Below the pieces are notes generated by a model, which was not told where the DNA came from, did not search any database, and saw only the letters and a list, made by a program, of their open reading frames with translations. Both the position numbers and the translations under genes were made by a program. Below, one piece after another: positions 44,991 through 57,350 of a stretch of 64,000 nt of DNA. The number at the start of each line of letters is the position of its first letter. The stretch's first letter is position 1. Source of the DNA: Falciphora oryzae (taxonomy: Eukaryota > Ascomycota > Sordariomycetes > Magnaporthales > Magnaporthaceae); the NCBI GenBank assembly GCA_000733355.1, contig JNVV01000006.1, forward strand, positions 999,803 through 1,063,802. The letters are read 5' to 3'.

Positions 44991-46610
44991 TAAGATACTT
45001 CCTGCCGGACGTATACGACCGACGTGCTTTTACAACTTTTCTTTGCTTACTCTTTTCATTTCCCCTCGCCTTTTGCGCCCGACTAATTTTCCATGTGCAT
45101 TTTCTAAGGGAACTGCGCGGAAAGGGGGTCACGCCATCTTGCACGTAGAGGTCATCCAAGCAGGTGTGGCCAAGTGTTGTGGCGGTGACCGCCCTGCTCA
45201 CCTCATAATAGCTTCTTTCTGATACAACTTCTTCTAGCATTAGACATTGGCACAGCAACGTTGAGTTGTCAACAGACATGAAGCCATTTTCTTTTTACCA
45301 TTACTCTTCTCTTCGTTCCATTTCTATATCTTCCTCTATATCTTGCAGCAGTATCGCGCATTACCTCCTCACTCGGAGATCTACCGGCGTGATCCATGAC
45401 CGAGGTACGGGGAGTTGGCGAGCGGAGTTTATCGGTGGGCTCTTGTTCTGGTTCTCGTTTTTTGGGAACGCGGGTCCTTGATTGCATTTCAACATGCGGC
45501 GTCGGCATCATTCAACATGCAGAGAGAGTGTCATGATTGCATTATCAAATCAATGAGATAGCAAGCAGGCGCTCTAAGAAGCCGTCAGGCATTCTTCCGT
45601 TTTTACATTATCAACGTAACCATCATGCACTCGTCCTTGGACTTCTACTCAGGCCGCAGAGTGCGGAATTATATCAGAACAACGAAAAAAAAAAAAATAA
45701 TAATAAAAAATCTTCACGTCGTAAAATATTTCACATGGCAACCAGCCGAGGGCACACACTACCATAATTTCTAACTTCTAGCCTTAAGTCATCGGCTACA
45801 ACGGCGGACTGGGTGCGGACATGTCACGAGGATTCCGGGCAGCCGACCTCGTGGCCCTTGGAGCCGCGGCCCTTTCTTTACCGCAGTTCGACTCGCACAT
45901 GGTTGGTGCTGGCTGGTCGAATAGAGGACTCGGTAGGTCCAGGATAAAATCAGTGCAGCTTTCTATGCCGAGGAAACGGGACAGTGAGCGCTCGTGTCGC
46001 TTCGGATTCTTCATGGGCAACTTGATCGCCTAAAAGAGAAAAAGAAAAAAGAAAAAAAAAAAACCAACATGCCGCCGAACCGATCCTGGAACGCCCTAGC
46101 CCTAGGGTTAAGCGCTTGACCATAAACCGGGAAGAGAGGAAGCAAAAGGAAGGAGCAAAAAGGTAATATACAAGAAAGTAGTGCCGTCCAGTCGCTAACG
46201 TAACGTGATAATCGCAAAAATACCAAGATTGCCACTCTGACGACCGGATGTAGATGCCGCACGAAAAAAAATTACCGACCCATGGAAGGTGACGGCGTCA
46301 TAGGACGGAGAGGAAAAAAGTAGAAAGATATGACACAAATATACCGAAGTATATTGACTGGCATATGGAACACTGGCGGCTGAATTTGAGATGTAGAAAA
46401 AGAAGACTTCAGAACATGAATAGATAATAAATAAGCAAGATAAATAGAGATACAAAAGAAACTGATGGTAAAACGCATAGTACTAAGCAACAAATGCGAA
46501 GTAAGTCTTTACGCATTAGTTGAAATCCGTCTTTTGAGGCCGAAGACCGACTACGGATCAAAAGGGGAGAAAAGGGGAGTCCGAGATAATATGCCCATGA
46601 CGATCTCTCA
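44991..46610. other. Convergent 3' region, AT-richer
   Basis: 1.6 kb between facing stop codons. AT-rich patches with A tracts at about 45684-45711 and 46040-46062 and purine-rich stretches. A 74-codon minus frame (45796-46020) is open but unsupported. Confidence 0.5.
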
Positions 46611-49600
46611 TCAGGAGTCGATGTCCATCCTGTCGAGGGATGCCGCTGGAGAGCCGAGCTTGACTGCTGTCTTCTCGGCAGGCACCTCGCCACTGTTGAC
46701 GGGGGCTAGTAGGTCGTCACTCTCGGTTGTCCCGTTGACGCTCAGAGCCCGGCCGTTGCTTGCTGCATTCCCTACAGCCAGCGGTGTTTTGTTGCTGTTG
46801 CCAGCGGCGACAGGACCGGGGGCACTGGCGTTGGAGTCCGAGTCTCTCCTTGCATCCGGGCCTGAGGCGCTGGCGACCGTGGTGGCGCTTGGGGGCCCTC
46901 CCCCGCTCTTGGGTGTGGGCGGGACAATGACGTTGAGCACGCAGTCGTCCAAGTGCTCATAGAACTCCTGCGCTGTGAGGAACTGGCTCTGGCAGATGGA
47001 ACACCTTGCGCCCGACTTGCCCTGCACGCCAGGACTTGCCGAACCGCCTCCGCCTCCGCCTTCGCCGGCCGCCGCGGCCGCCGCAGCCCTCGCTGCTGTG
47101 CTAAGCACCATCTTGCGGCTGTTTGGCGGCGTCTGCTCAACATTGTGAACCGCTGTGAGATGTCGCTTGAAGACATCGGCCCGGTTGAAAGCTTTTTCGT
47201 AGGCCGTCCCGGCGCCGGGACAGAAGGGACACACCATGGTACCCTTGTAATGGGTCAACGCGTGCCGGTTCTTGTCGTACTTGCGCGCGAAGCCCTTGGT
47301 GTGGTATTCGCAGGACTCGATCGGGCACTTTTCTGGCCTCTCCTCCATGTGCGTAAGCATGTGCGCGGCCAAGTCCTTGAACACGCGTCCGCACTCGGGG
47401 TGTGGGCACCGGTTCCTGTTTGACGGCTGCGTCGGCTCCTCGGACAGCTTGCCCGGGATCGTGTGGTGGTTGAATATGGAAACCGGGCTCGGTCCGGGGC
47501 TATTGGTTTGAAATATCAACGTGGCATTGTTTTGTGGTATCTCGAGCGAGGTTGTCATTAGTAGCGGAGGCGGAGCATGTTGCAGGCCCGCCATGTGCAG
47601 CGCCGGCGATGGCACGGGCCGCGGCGGGGGTGGCGGTGGTGGCGGGTGCAGTGTCGGAGGGGGGGCCGGAGCTAAAGCCAAGGGCACAGCGGGGGCCGCG
47701 GCATGGGCTGGAGTCGGAGCCGGGGCGAGTTTTGGTACATCCGAGGCGGGTGAGCGTCGGCCGTGTGGCGGGCTGAAGTCAGTGATGATGGGCTTGTAGT
47801 CGACGTCGTCCTCGCCATCAGACGAATCTATGGGATCCTGGACATCGACCGACTGGCGGACCTCGCGCATCCAGTCCTTCAGGATGGTCATGGTAGGCCA
47901 GTCGCCGCTCGCCTTGCCGCCGCGGTGTGGGTTGAAATGGGCCCTGCGCAGGTGGGCGGCGGCGTTGTAGTAGGCGCCGTAGCGCTTCTGCGTCACGCAC
48001 GCCTTGCACTTTGACAGCGGCACGACGGGCTGCGGCGAGGTTAGGGGGTTGCTGTGCGGCTCTGTGCACACCCACCTCTTGACCATGGCGGCGTGCTTGG
48101 CGTCCGTGTGCCTCCGCAGTTCGTGCTCGCCCCTGAAGCCTTCGGGGTACTCGTTGCATTTGCTGCAAAACACCCTCCGTAACGGTGGCCGGTGGTCCGA
48201 CGACCTGACCCGCGACGCCGGGATCGGGGACGTCAACCCTCTACCCACGCCGCTGCCGCTGGCACGCGACAGCGTTGGGCTTCCGCCACCTGTGGTGTGC
48301 CTCCTGCCTCCGAGACTCCCATCCGTATTGTCTCGCGGTGAAGTCAAGAAACCGCTCCCTGGGGCAGCGCCCTTGGCCGAGTACGGCTCCCTAGAATCCC
48401 TGAAGTCCCCAGACTCCCTGTCTGAGAACAGCGAGGCGCTTGACGGCCAGGCCTCGCCAAAAGACCTGGCGTGGGAAAGCTGCTTGGTCTGATCCGAAGC
48501 AGGGCGCAGTATAGGCGGCAGCACCATTAAGCCTGCACGACTGGGCGATCTTTGGCGGACAAACCCGTGGTAGAAGGCGCCTTCCTGTCCCCCGCCTCCA
48601 AGGAGCATCAGAAAGTCCTTGGTGGACTGGATGCCGCGCTCGCCCCACGTATCACGGCGAATGATCATGTTGACCGTGGTAAAGAGCTCGCGGTCGTCTT
48701 CGGGCATGTCGATGGATCCGACGGCCAGCCCGTCCAAGACCGAGGAGGCCGACATGGTGTATATGCCAACAAGCGCCTTGTATAGAGTGTGCATAGCAGC
48801 CGACGCGGCCGCCGCCGCATCCGCGGTTGGGGTAGAGGCGCTGTGCTGCAGGCCCGGTGCATGCCTGGTAAACATACTGGCCATGTCCACCAGGACCGTC
48901 CTCACTATACTGAAAATGCACATTGAAAAAAATATGGCGAGCCAGCTCTTGCGGTCCAGCGTGCTCTTGCGCATGACTGCGTCCTCGAACGACTGAAGGA
49001 ACTGTGTCAGGCAACCGTAAACGAGGCGGTAGCGCCCGTGGGAGTCCATGTCATCCAAGGCTGGGGGTGGGTTTGGCGTGATGGTCTCGGCATGTATTGA
49101 AGGGTCCGCTTGCTGCAGGTCGAATAGGAGGACCTCGCGAAGCAACAGCTTTGCACGGTACAGCATGGGAAAAGTCGCAGCCTCGGCGTCCCTCGAATCT
49201 GATATCAGCCCACTCATCTTGAGGAGTTGCCAGTAGTTATACGCCGTCCCGCCCATGTTCCAGCTGCCAGCGAGGACGGCCAGGACGGGAGGCGGCCGGT
49301 CGACGGGGTCCCGCACGAACGAGGCTCGACTCGGGTTCATCGGGGGTAAACTTGCGAGGTCCTCCGTCCACCAAAAACCGTCATCAAAATCAAGGTTGGC
49401 CTTGACCATGCGCGCGACATCTGGTGCAACCACGTAGGTCCGCTCCAGGAACTCGTTCATATTCCGTCGCTGCGCTAGGGGAGACGTCATGGGCGTGTGG
49501 ATCTGCCTGGGGGACAGCGACGCCGGAAGCATGATGTCGGCTAGGGCGTCGAGCGGGCCGCGGTGGCAGCCAAGGAGTCTCCAAATATCATCGTCGGCAA

Positions 49601-50834
49601 CCGTGCTCGACTGATCAGGGCAGGCCGAGCAAGGGTCGTGCGAGTCGCAGGCCATCTTGAATGCCCTGCAACGGATGCAGGGCCCCACGTCGCGTAACAG
49701 CCTCAGTTCTTCTATCGACTCGAGCCGAGACTGGCCGACCCGGCTTCTCTTGAGCGGGGGCAGGAGGGGGTCAACCTCGGAGTCGACCGAGCCTCTGGAC
49801 GGGCCGGGGTGCTCGGACACGAACGAGTACGTCCTCAGGGATTCACGCCGATCCCCAGCGCCCCTCATATCATGGCCGAGCGGAGCCATGTGGGCAGCGC
49901 CAGCGCCGCCAGGGGGTGGCAGATACAGCGTGGGCGACTGCTTGGCGTATCCATGGTATGACGGGCGGCAGCTAGGCGCATCTGAGAATACGAGGGGATT
50001 CTCGCCGACCGAAAGGCCCGAGTCCCGCTTGAGTGGCGGGGCGTGCTCCCTAGCGTGCTGGTCGCGATCTTCCCGTTGGGCGAAGCCATATATGTAGTGC
50101 AGACATCGGTCGTCACTGCACTTGAACGAGTGGCGGAGGGCCCCTGGTGCCGGACCAAGGCCACCATGGGCTAAAGGCAGTGGCATGCTGTCTCGGAGCC
50201 TCCAGGCACGGGCGATGGGATCATAATGCGAGAGGTTTCTGTCCAGCCATGCTGGGTAGCCTTCTGGTGCCTCTGCCTCTCGGCACAGCTTCAAGGCCTG
50301 GACGAAACTGGGGTCGTGAATGTCCACGCCTGTGATGGGCACACAGCTTTCGGGTCAGACGCCGTGCTGGAGGGGCGGGGAAGGGGGAGGGGGGTTCATC
50401 GAAGCGCCCTCCTGAGTGCGCAGAGCCAGGGCTGACATACCTTGTTCTATGCAAGCGGTCTCTAGACACTCGCACTGGTACTGGAGGAATCGTGCCTCCT
50501 CGATTTCCGACAAGGTTGGGATTTTCCCCAACAGACCTGACGGACAAGGGTTAGACCGGCAGCCAGAGAGGGCGCAGGTGCATGCGCGCAACGGGGACTC
50601 ACGGTTGTCTTCGGCGTAAGCGTGCAGCACCCGGTGCTTGTGGCGAAGCATGTCCAACTCGAGGCGGACGTTGGGGCCATACTTGCGGGGCAGCAGGGCA
50701 GCGAGCTTGGCCTGAATCTCGAGTTGCTGGTCAAGCAGAGCACGGATGGCCGGCTCCAGGGCCGGGTCGTATGCGGGCAATGCGGCCGAACTGTCGCGGT
50801 CTAGACGCGGTCCAAGGCTCTCGGTAGCTGCCAT
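46611..50834 (-). CDS. Large multi-zinc-finger regulatory protein
   Basis: Probable nuclear DNA-binding protein. Model: complement(46611..50329, 50441..50536, 50537-50602 intron, 50603..50834), introns 66 and 111 bp (gtgagt...gtcag, gtatgt...cacag), 1348 residues, in frame throughout. Start at 50834 (MAATESLGPRL); an ATG at 50867 is possible. Order: a helical N-terminus (QQLEIQAKLAALLP); a C2H2-like finger at 175-200 (FKCSDDRC...HAREH); a Cys cluster at about 325-345 (CIRCRAFKMACDSHDPCSAC), like a Zn2Cys6 motif missing its last Cys; a helical middle region; C2H2-like fingers at about 830-855 and 880-910 (YNAAAHLRRAHFNP); a Pro-rich tract near 1000; three fingers at 1085-1175 (CPHPECGRVFKDLAAHMLTH and following); and a last C2HC-like unit near 1216. 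Target genes unknown. Confidence 0.85.
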
Positions 50835-52441
50835 GGCCGATCGGGGGCGAGGAGGACGGGCAGCCAAGCCAGGAGGCGGGGTTCCTCCGTCCGGAACTCG
50901 GGCTTGTCCGAGGGGATATGGTGCCCTAATCTCGTCGAAACCGGCCAGCCCGGCGGGGTCCTTGGGCAGTCCCCGAGCAGGAGAAGCAGAGAAAGAACGA
51001 AGGTGGCAGGTAGGTAGTTAGATAGTTATGCGGCGGTGATGATGCAGGCCGGTATTAGCGGGCCGTAGCACTGCAAAGTCGGGTCAAATTGCACGGGCGC
51101 CTAGCTAGGCTCAGCTTCCCCTTCCGAAATCCCAGCCTCTTTCCCGGTGCTCCCGACAACACAACGCTCTGCCTCGGAGCAGCGGCGCGAGCTGAACGGG
51201 CGATGCCGGGCCGGGCGTCCGATTCCTGGGCCCCGAGGGACTCCCGTCGCCTCCCTTCCCCTTCTCCTTCCTTCTCCGTCCCGCCGGCCAGCCCAGACGG
51301 GGCACGGCGGCAGCAACAGTTATGCAGCGAGGCGAGGCGGGTGGGCGCAAAAGCGCTGGGGTGTGCAGATGGAGGAAGCCAAACCGCGCAGCAGGAAATG
51401 TGGGCGCACACGCTCTCGTGCGCGCGCGCGCCGCAACTCACACCGCGCCGGCCGCCAGCTCCGGAAGTTGCTTCGGCGCATCAAAGATTCGTGGGGCAGA
51501 GGATGCGCAACAGCATGGCAATGGGCGGTGGCTTGGAGAGGCGAGCAAGACTAGCGGACTGGGAGCAAGCCCGAGGTAGGACCATGCGAGACGGGACGTG
51601 GTGTGCGAGGGGATGGGCGAGTGTGTGTGCGTGGGCGCGTGCGTGTGCCCTCAGTACAGGTACTCAGTGCAATACTCGGTGCACTCAACAGGGAGGTGTA
51701 GGCTGTCTGGCGGCGTGTGGAGGTCGGGTGTGTGCTGCGGTGCATGTGTGTGGTGGGCGCTGGTGGGCGGGCAGCAGAAACCGAGGCGACCAGCGAGATA
51801 AGCAATTGGTGCCGAGATCTGTCACCAGGCCATCCACGAGAGATGCGGCCGAGCAAATCAACGGCTGCGAGGCGGCGGGCGCATCAACTACCACCCAGGA
51901 AGGCAAGGTCCAAGCCTAGCACGGTAGGGTAGCTCTCTGGCGGGCATGGGGAACGAACGAGGATGGGTGGCCCCCAGCTGGTTCGACGCGAGATGAATGG
52001 GGTCGATTTTTCTTTCCCCTTCCCTTCCTCGCGGCCTCCTCCTTCCCTGTTCGAGAGCGACAGCCGACTCCAGTCACAAAAGTGGACTATTTTTTTTTTT
52101 TCTCTCTCGCTTTTCCCTTCCCGTCCTTCCTTCCCTGCTGGGACCAGTGGCTCACCCTCGCATGACACCGAGCAGACTAAGGTTCTTTTTTGGAGAATTG
52201 GGGGACACGATCAGTCTCTGTCAAGATTGGGGTAGTGGAGCATGCATTGGAGCCCACAAGGGGCTGGGGGGCCTGCGGTACACCGTCCGGGCATACCTCG
52301 GTACCTTCCAGGTTGGTACCAAGAAGCCGGTCGGCAGCTGGGTGGCGGGCATGGATATTACCCGGGCACCAACCAGCGCCTGTCCCTCTTGTGTCCTCGT
52401 CGTACTGCGTACCGAACATCGAAGTCGCAGCAGTCAAACAG

Positions 52442-52491
52442 NNNNNNNNNNNNNNNNNNNNNNNNNNNNNNNNNNNNNNNNNNNNNNNNNN
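52442..52491. other. Assembly gap of 50 Ns
   Basis: Run of unknown bases in non-coding DNA; the round length suggests a placeholder gap of unknown real size. Confidence 0.95.
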
Positions 52492-55400
52492 GGGATCGTT
52501 TTTCCCGCATGGCAGCCCTCCATGGCGAGGCCAGGACGGCACCGAACGAAGCTGAGAAGCGGACAGACATGCACACCCTGCTCTCCATGCCCTCCTCAAT
52601 CCCGCCTCTCGTGGGTAAAAGTGCATTCGGCCTGCAGTGGAGCAGGATCGACGACGGGATGTTGGAGAGGAAATAAGTCAACACCTAGGTGTATTCCATT
52701 TCCATCTGTGGCTGATTTCCCCGTTGAGCCAGCCCCAGCTCGCTTCGACACATTGGGCAGGCAATTCACGTTTTCTCGCAATCTCTCACCTCAGGCCGGC
52801 TAACCGCATGGCATTGGGACAGCCGCACGGGCCATCGGGCATCTGCACCGTATCATCGGACCCAACCTCCCTGGGTGCGCCTATGTAGTCCACAGGCAAT
52901 GGAGGTGAAAGAGCGCGCGGGTGCTGAGTATTCTAACATCGATGGAGAGACACTCTCACTGGAATCCACCCCAGCTCTCAAGTCGTCGTCGACAACCAAA
53001 TGCTTTGCTGGCCAGTGGCCACAGGTCTCCTACCCGCCCTCCTCCCCTCCTCGGGAGCTAGAGGCACATCGTGCAGACGCACCGGCCGCTGTAATCGATC
53101 AGGGCTCCGTTCTTTTATGGAGGCCCTGGCGGCTGCTGACCCCCAGGGACTGCGTCCCGAACCCGGCCAAGCGGGCGAGACCTCAGCAACAGACTCCCAG
53201 CTCCTCCCGTCATTCCCAACCTCCGCCAAAGGCTGGCCGCAGACGCAAACACGCACGCACACCACACACCACATCGCACTTTCACCCCTCCCAGCTCGCT
53301 TCGACGGGGCACGAAGCGATGCGACTGCCCTGCCCGCCTTTCCTGGGCTTCCACCCACCCATCCGTCCAACCATCCTATCCCATTTTCTTCCATCTCATC
53401 CCTTCGCCGTGACGGGACATGCCAGCAAGGGCCGAGGCTCGGAAATGGCGTCAGCTGATTCGCCCGGCCGGCATGGGTAGAACAGACAGCTCCCCTCCCA
53501 GCGCTGATGGTGGCCCCCCTGTCGAGCAGCTCACCCCGTGCTGAACCACGAACGACTGGAAGCGGCGGGTCCCCGCTCTTCTGCAAAGCGACCTTCCTGC
53601 CAGACAGGGAGCATGGCCCTGGTCGGGGACCCAGGCGTCGTTCCAGGGCACATACATCTGCCCATTCTGGCGCATGTTTCCGCGCAAAGACGCCATCGCA
53701 TGAGTGCCATCCATCGTATGAGTGTCGCCGCGGCTAGGCCGGGCTAGCGTCCTTTCCTTGCGTGCCCGCAGGCGCTGCGGCGGTCCCCATCCAGCTCCCG
53801 TTGCCAGTGCCGAAAAACGGTTCCTCCTTGTCATTTCTCACAAAGCGGGGAGGCGAGTCCCAGCTGAAGGGACGGTTCGCCCAGCGCCTCCGGACAGCAT
53901 CTGCCCCCGTCCTGGTAAAGCATGACCCATCGATGCTCCGGAGTGTGTGCCGGCTGTCGCCGCGCACTCCTTTGTCGCACAAATTCTTGCGAATGTCACA
54001 GATAGGGTGCCCGCCAGCCCTTTCCTTGTGTGCTCTTCCACCCGCCCAAAAAAGCGGGTAGATACAGAGATTGTGTGTATTTTGCGCAGGGCGGGTGAGA
54101 CGGACAGGTATGTGCAGGTATTCCTGGCGCCAGCGAACGGATCCTCGATCAACACATCCTTGACTCTGTTGGCGGAGGCCATCGTCGGCGGCGTTAATTA
54201 CAAGGGCTCCCCCTCCCAGACGGCTCTGTCGGTCGATGATGGCCCAGCCATCGTCTGTCGCCCTGCCCGCCACCACCCCACCTTGCTTGGTCCCCTCCCT
54301 CATCTTCTTTCTTCAATATTACTCTAGGTAATATAATCGCGCGCTACGCCGACATGACGACTGGATTCGGGAGGTACCTACCGCCTGCCCAGGTATCGAC
54401 GGCATACGACATAGAACGGGCTGACCGGCATCACGAGCGATAGTCCTCACGAAGCAGTCCCGAGCCTACGCCGGCCGGGTGGGCGGACGAGTGGCTCCCA
54501 TCGGCGGCATGCCTGAGGTACGTAGGTAGTATACGCTTGTGCGACAGCGCAGATGAAGCCCAGCGCCAGAGTTATAGCACTTCTTCATGCGCCATGACGA
54601 ATCGAATGCGACGGATATGCTTCGGATCAAGATGTGTCCACTCAAAGAGAGTCAGGGTAGGCCAGCATGTGCGCAGAGCGATTCAGGTGTCTGCATGGGA
54701 GTGGGTGTTGACATTTACGGAACGGAGCTTGATCGATAAAGCTTCCTGCTCCCAAGCGGCCGGACGCAGTCGCGCGAGACTCGAGAAGCGGGCGGCGACG
54801 GCTCCCTACAGGGCATATCTTGATGGGGGTGGGTATAGATGGCATACGGAGACAAACAAGCATATCCCAGCATATCGAGGCAGGTACCTCTCCCAGGGAG
54901 TGCGGAGGTGCATGCCCTGCTAGGCACGATCTACGAAGTATTCGTTCGAGAACAAGGTCGCCGGGTGGGCGGAAGCGAGATTCGCAATCGGCCAAGATGA
55001 GAAAAGAAGGAGAAGGAAAAGAACAGGAAGTAATATGGAGAACAAAAAGGGCGCAGTGGAACAAGATGTGGAGATGAGCACGAGGGGAGCAAAACATGCT
55101 GGACAGGACAATTTCGTCCAAAAAGCCCGAATGATGCTGAGAGACATAGAAGAAGAAAAAGAAAAGAAACAGAAAAACCGTTGCGGAAGCGGCGTGACTC
55201 GGCGCAACGCCACGAGGCCACAAGGACAACGGCTGGGCGGTGGAGCCCTGCGAAATGGGCACACACAGCTGGGGGACCCACTCCTCCCTGCCGCCCGTGG
55301 TGGGCTGGCGATAAAAGGGCAAGCGTCGAGGCGCTGACTGGCCAGGCCGGGGGGAGAGGGAGGCACAAGACCCATCAGCGTGCATGGGTGCTCTCGTCGC

Positions 55401-56045
55401 TGAGCTAAGGTTTGGGTTTTGCCCTGCCTTGCAGCTGTCTTCTCGCTTGCTTCTCTGCTTGGTTTGGGGATCCCGTTCTGTCGAAGGCTGGGCTGCGTCC
55501 GCCGTCTGCGTCGCCTCCAGCTGCGACTCGTCCTCCGCAACGTCAACTTTAAGCGGCAAGAGCCTACCGACCACTAGGTATCTCTCTATCTTCTCTTTCT
55601 CTCGCTGCAGAATCGAACACATGTTGATATCAGCCGTTCCAACCACCCCCAACCCAAACAAGACAAGATAAACTGAAGAAAAGAAGATGTGGTGGTGGCG
55701 GCGGCGGCGGCGCGGGGCTGGTCGGTTGGCGCTGAGGGTGGTGTCTGTGTGCGTGAGGTGTGCGTGTGTGCCAGCTCTGCATCCTGCGTCCTGCTGTGCT
55801 AGTGTGCTGAAGAAACCTCAAAATCCAAAATCCAGATCGGACCCAAAAGGCCCACTGCCGACGGCCCTATCAGGACCCCTGTCGCCCTGTCCGTTGGGGT
55901 GCGACCATGACCCCTTGGCACCTAGCCCGGACAAGCCCATTGTGCAATGGACGCAATCAAGAGAGAGAGAGAGAGAGAAAAAGAAAGAAAAAAAAAGTAA
56001 TCACACGCGTGTGGGCTCTGCCGAGAAACGGGTGCTTCCACTGGC

Positions 56046-56049
<4 letters not shown>

Positions 56050-56080
<31 letters not shown>
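56050..56080. repeat. T31 homopolymer
   Basis: Thirty-one T in a row, followed by a CCCCTCTTTTCTCGCTCTCT pyrimidine stretch; the microsatellite CATACATACATACATACGTA lies about 80 bases further on. Confidence 0.9.
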
Positions 56081-56731
56081 CCCCTCTTTTCTCGCTCTCT
56101 CCGTTCCACCCCCGCCCGCAAGGCAGACGGCACACAACATAACGATGCGTCCGTCTTACATACATACATACATACGTACATCCCCAGGTAGTATACCTAC
56201 GGAGCTCGCAGAGCAGCTGACCAGGCGGCTGACCCGCCTCCCTCTGGCCCACCACCTCTGTCCGGCATGCAACCTGTATGCTCAGGCGAGGACGCCTCGA
56301 AGGGGGCCTGCCTCCTACCGATGTTGCCCTGGCGCACATACCGCAGCCAACTTCTCTCCCCCCCTGCACCAGCCAGCCAACCACGGCTCTCGACACCTCG
56401 GCTAGTCTCGCGGGACGGGCGCCAACTAGCACTGTTGCGATACGGGCCGATGTTCCACAGGGGAGCACAGAGCTTCCTCGGCTGCGTCTTGACTGCCTTT
56501 TGACCCTGCCCCCTTTTGGGTAAAACACCAAGCGGCTTTATCAAAAGACTCCCAACTGCCTGCATGAGACCTACCTACTACCAGTAAGCGCGGAGCACGT
56601 CGACCCCAGGCCAGCTGAGACGTGACCACGATGGGGTTGGTTGGACTGCAACTCCCACCTTACGGACCGTTTTGAGGAACAGCCATCCCCACACGTGTTT
56701 CCAGGCACACAGAGTATTCGTAGTATACACA

Positions 56732-56760
56732 CCTACCTGCCTAGGTAGGTAGGTAGGTAC
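56732..56760. repeat. Palindromic TAGGTAGG cluster
   Basis: CCTACCTGCCTAGG then three more AGGT units. The left part pairs with the right part to give a hairpin. It is the densest example of a motif seen many times between genes in this window. Confidence 0.7.
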
Positions 56761-57350
56761 CCAAAGTTTAAATAAATACTCGTGGTAGGTTTATTATTGA
56801 ACGGGAGAGTTATTACGCATTGCGTGTCCCTCTACCTCGACGCCATTGCAAGAGTCGCGTCCGCCCATGAACACAGGGAAAATCCCGCCCAAATCGAAGG
56901 ATATGTGCGACGGGCGATATGCCCCGAGAAGCATATTAAAAAGGTGTACTGGCTTTGAGCTGCGGAGAGAAAGCTTCAATTGACGAACAAAAGAGAATAT
57001 CGATGGATCCGAACGAGGGTCTGAGAGTTGGTGTTTACAGAGCAAGGAGCCCGCCACGTTAGCCACATCATAGTCCTAATTCATGTCTCATACTCGTGAA
57101 CAGGAAGACATGTTGATTATGATGGGGTATCTTCGGCAAGAAAAAAAAAAAAAAAAAAAAAGAAAGACATGGAGTGAGAGTGAGAGAGACGGAAAAGGAA
57201 AGGAAGACCGGCGCTGGGCCGAGGCTGCATCAGTAGCAGATCATAATTTACAAGGTGAGATGGGTGCTGGAACGTTTTCTTCAAGCATCCTCCAGGCCAA
57301 CAAGAATAAGGAAAAAAAAAGGGGAATAGCGACCTCAAAACAAATCTTCG

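Larger units (their letters stand above)
50835..57350. other. Gene desert of 6.5 kb
   Basis: No gene I can support between the zinc-finger gene start and the 3' end of the methyltransferase gene. Contains a 50-N gap (52442-52491), a T31 run (56050-56080), a CATA microsatellite (about 56158-56180), a palindromic CCTACCTGCCTAGGTAGG cluster (56732-56760) and an A tract near 57140. Long frames such as plus 51089-51919 (276 codons) and minus 54642-55661 (339 codons) have the Arg/Pro/Ser/Cys-rich, domain-free look of chance frames. Confidence 0.45.

Noticed and set aside
45796..46020. 74-codon minus-strand frame that looks mildly protein-like
   Set aside because: No homology I recognise, no upstream exon, and it lies in a convergent 3' region; the plus strand is open over the same bases.
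51089..51919. 276-codon open frame on the plus strand
   Set aside because: Arg/Cys/Trp-rich chance frame in GC-rich DNA upstream of the zinc-finger gene; overlapping frames are equally open.
54400..54450. CATACGACATAGAACGGGCT, loosely like the start of a dispersed 5S rRNA gene
   Set aside because: The similarity is lost within 20 bases and no internal control region follows.
54642..55661. 339-codon open frame on the minus strand
   Set aside because: Composition follows simple pyrimidine tracts (FLFLFFFFFYV) and no family features are seen.
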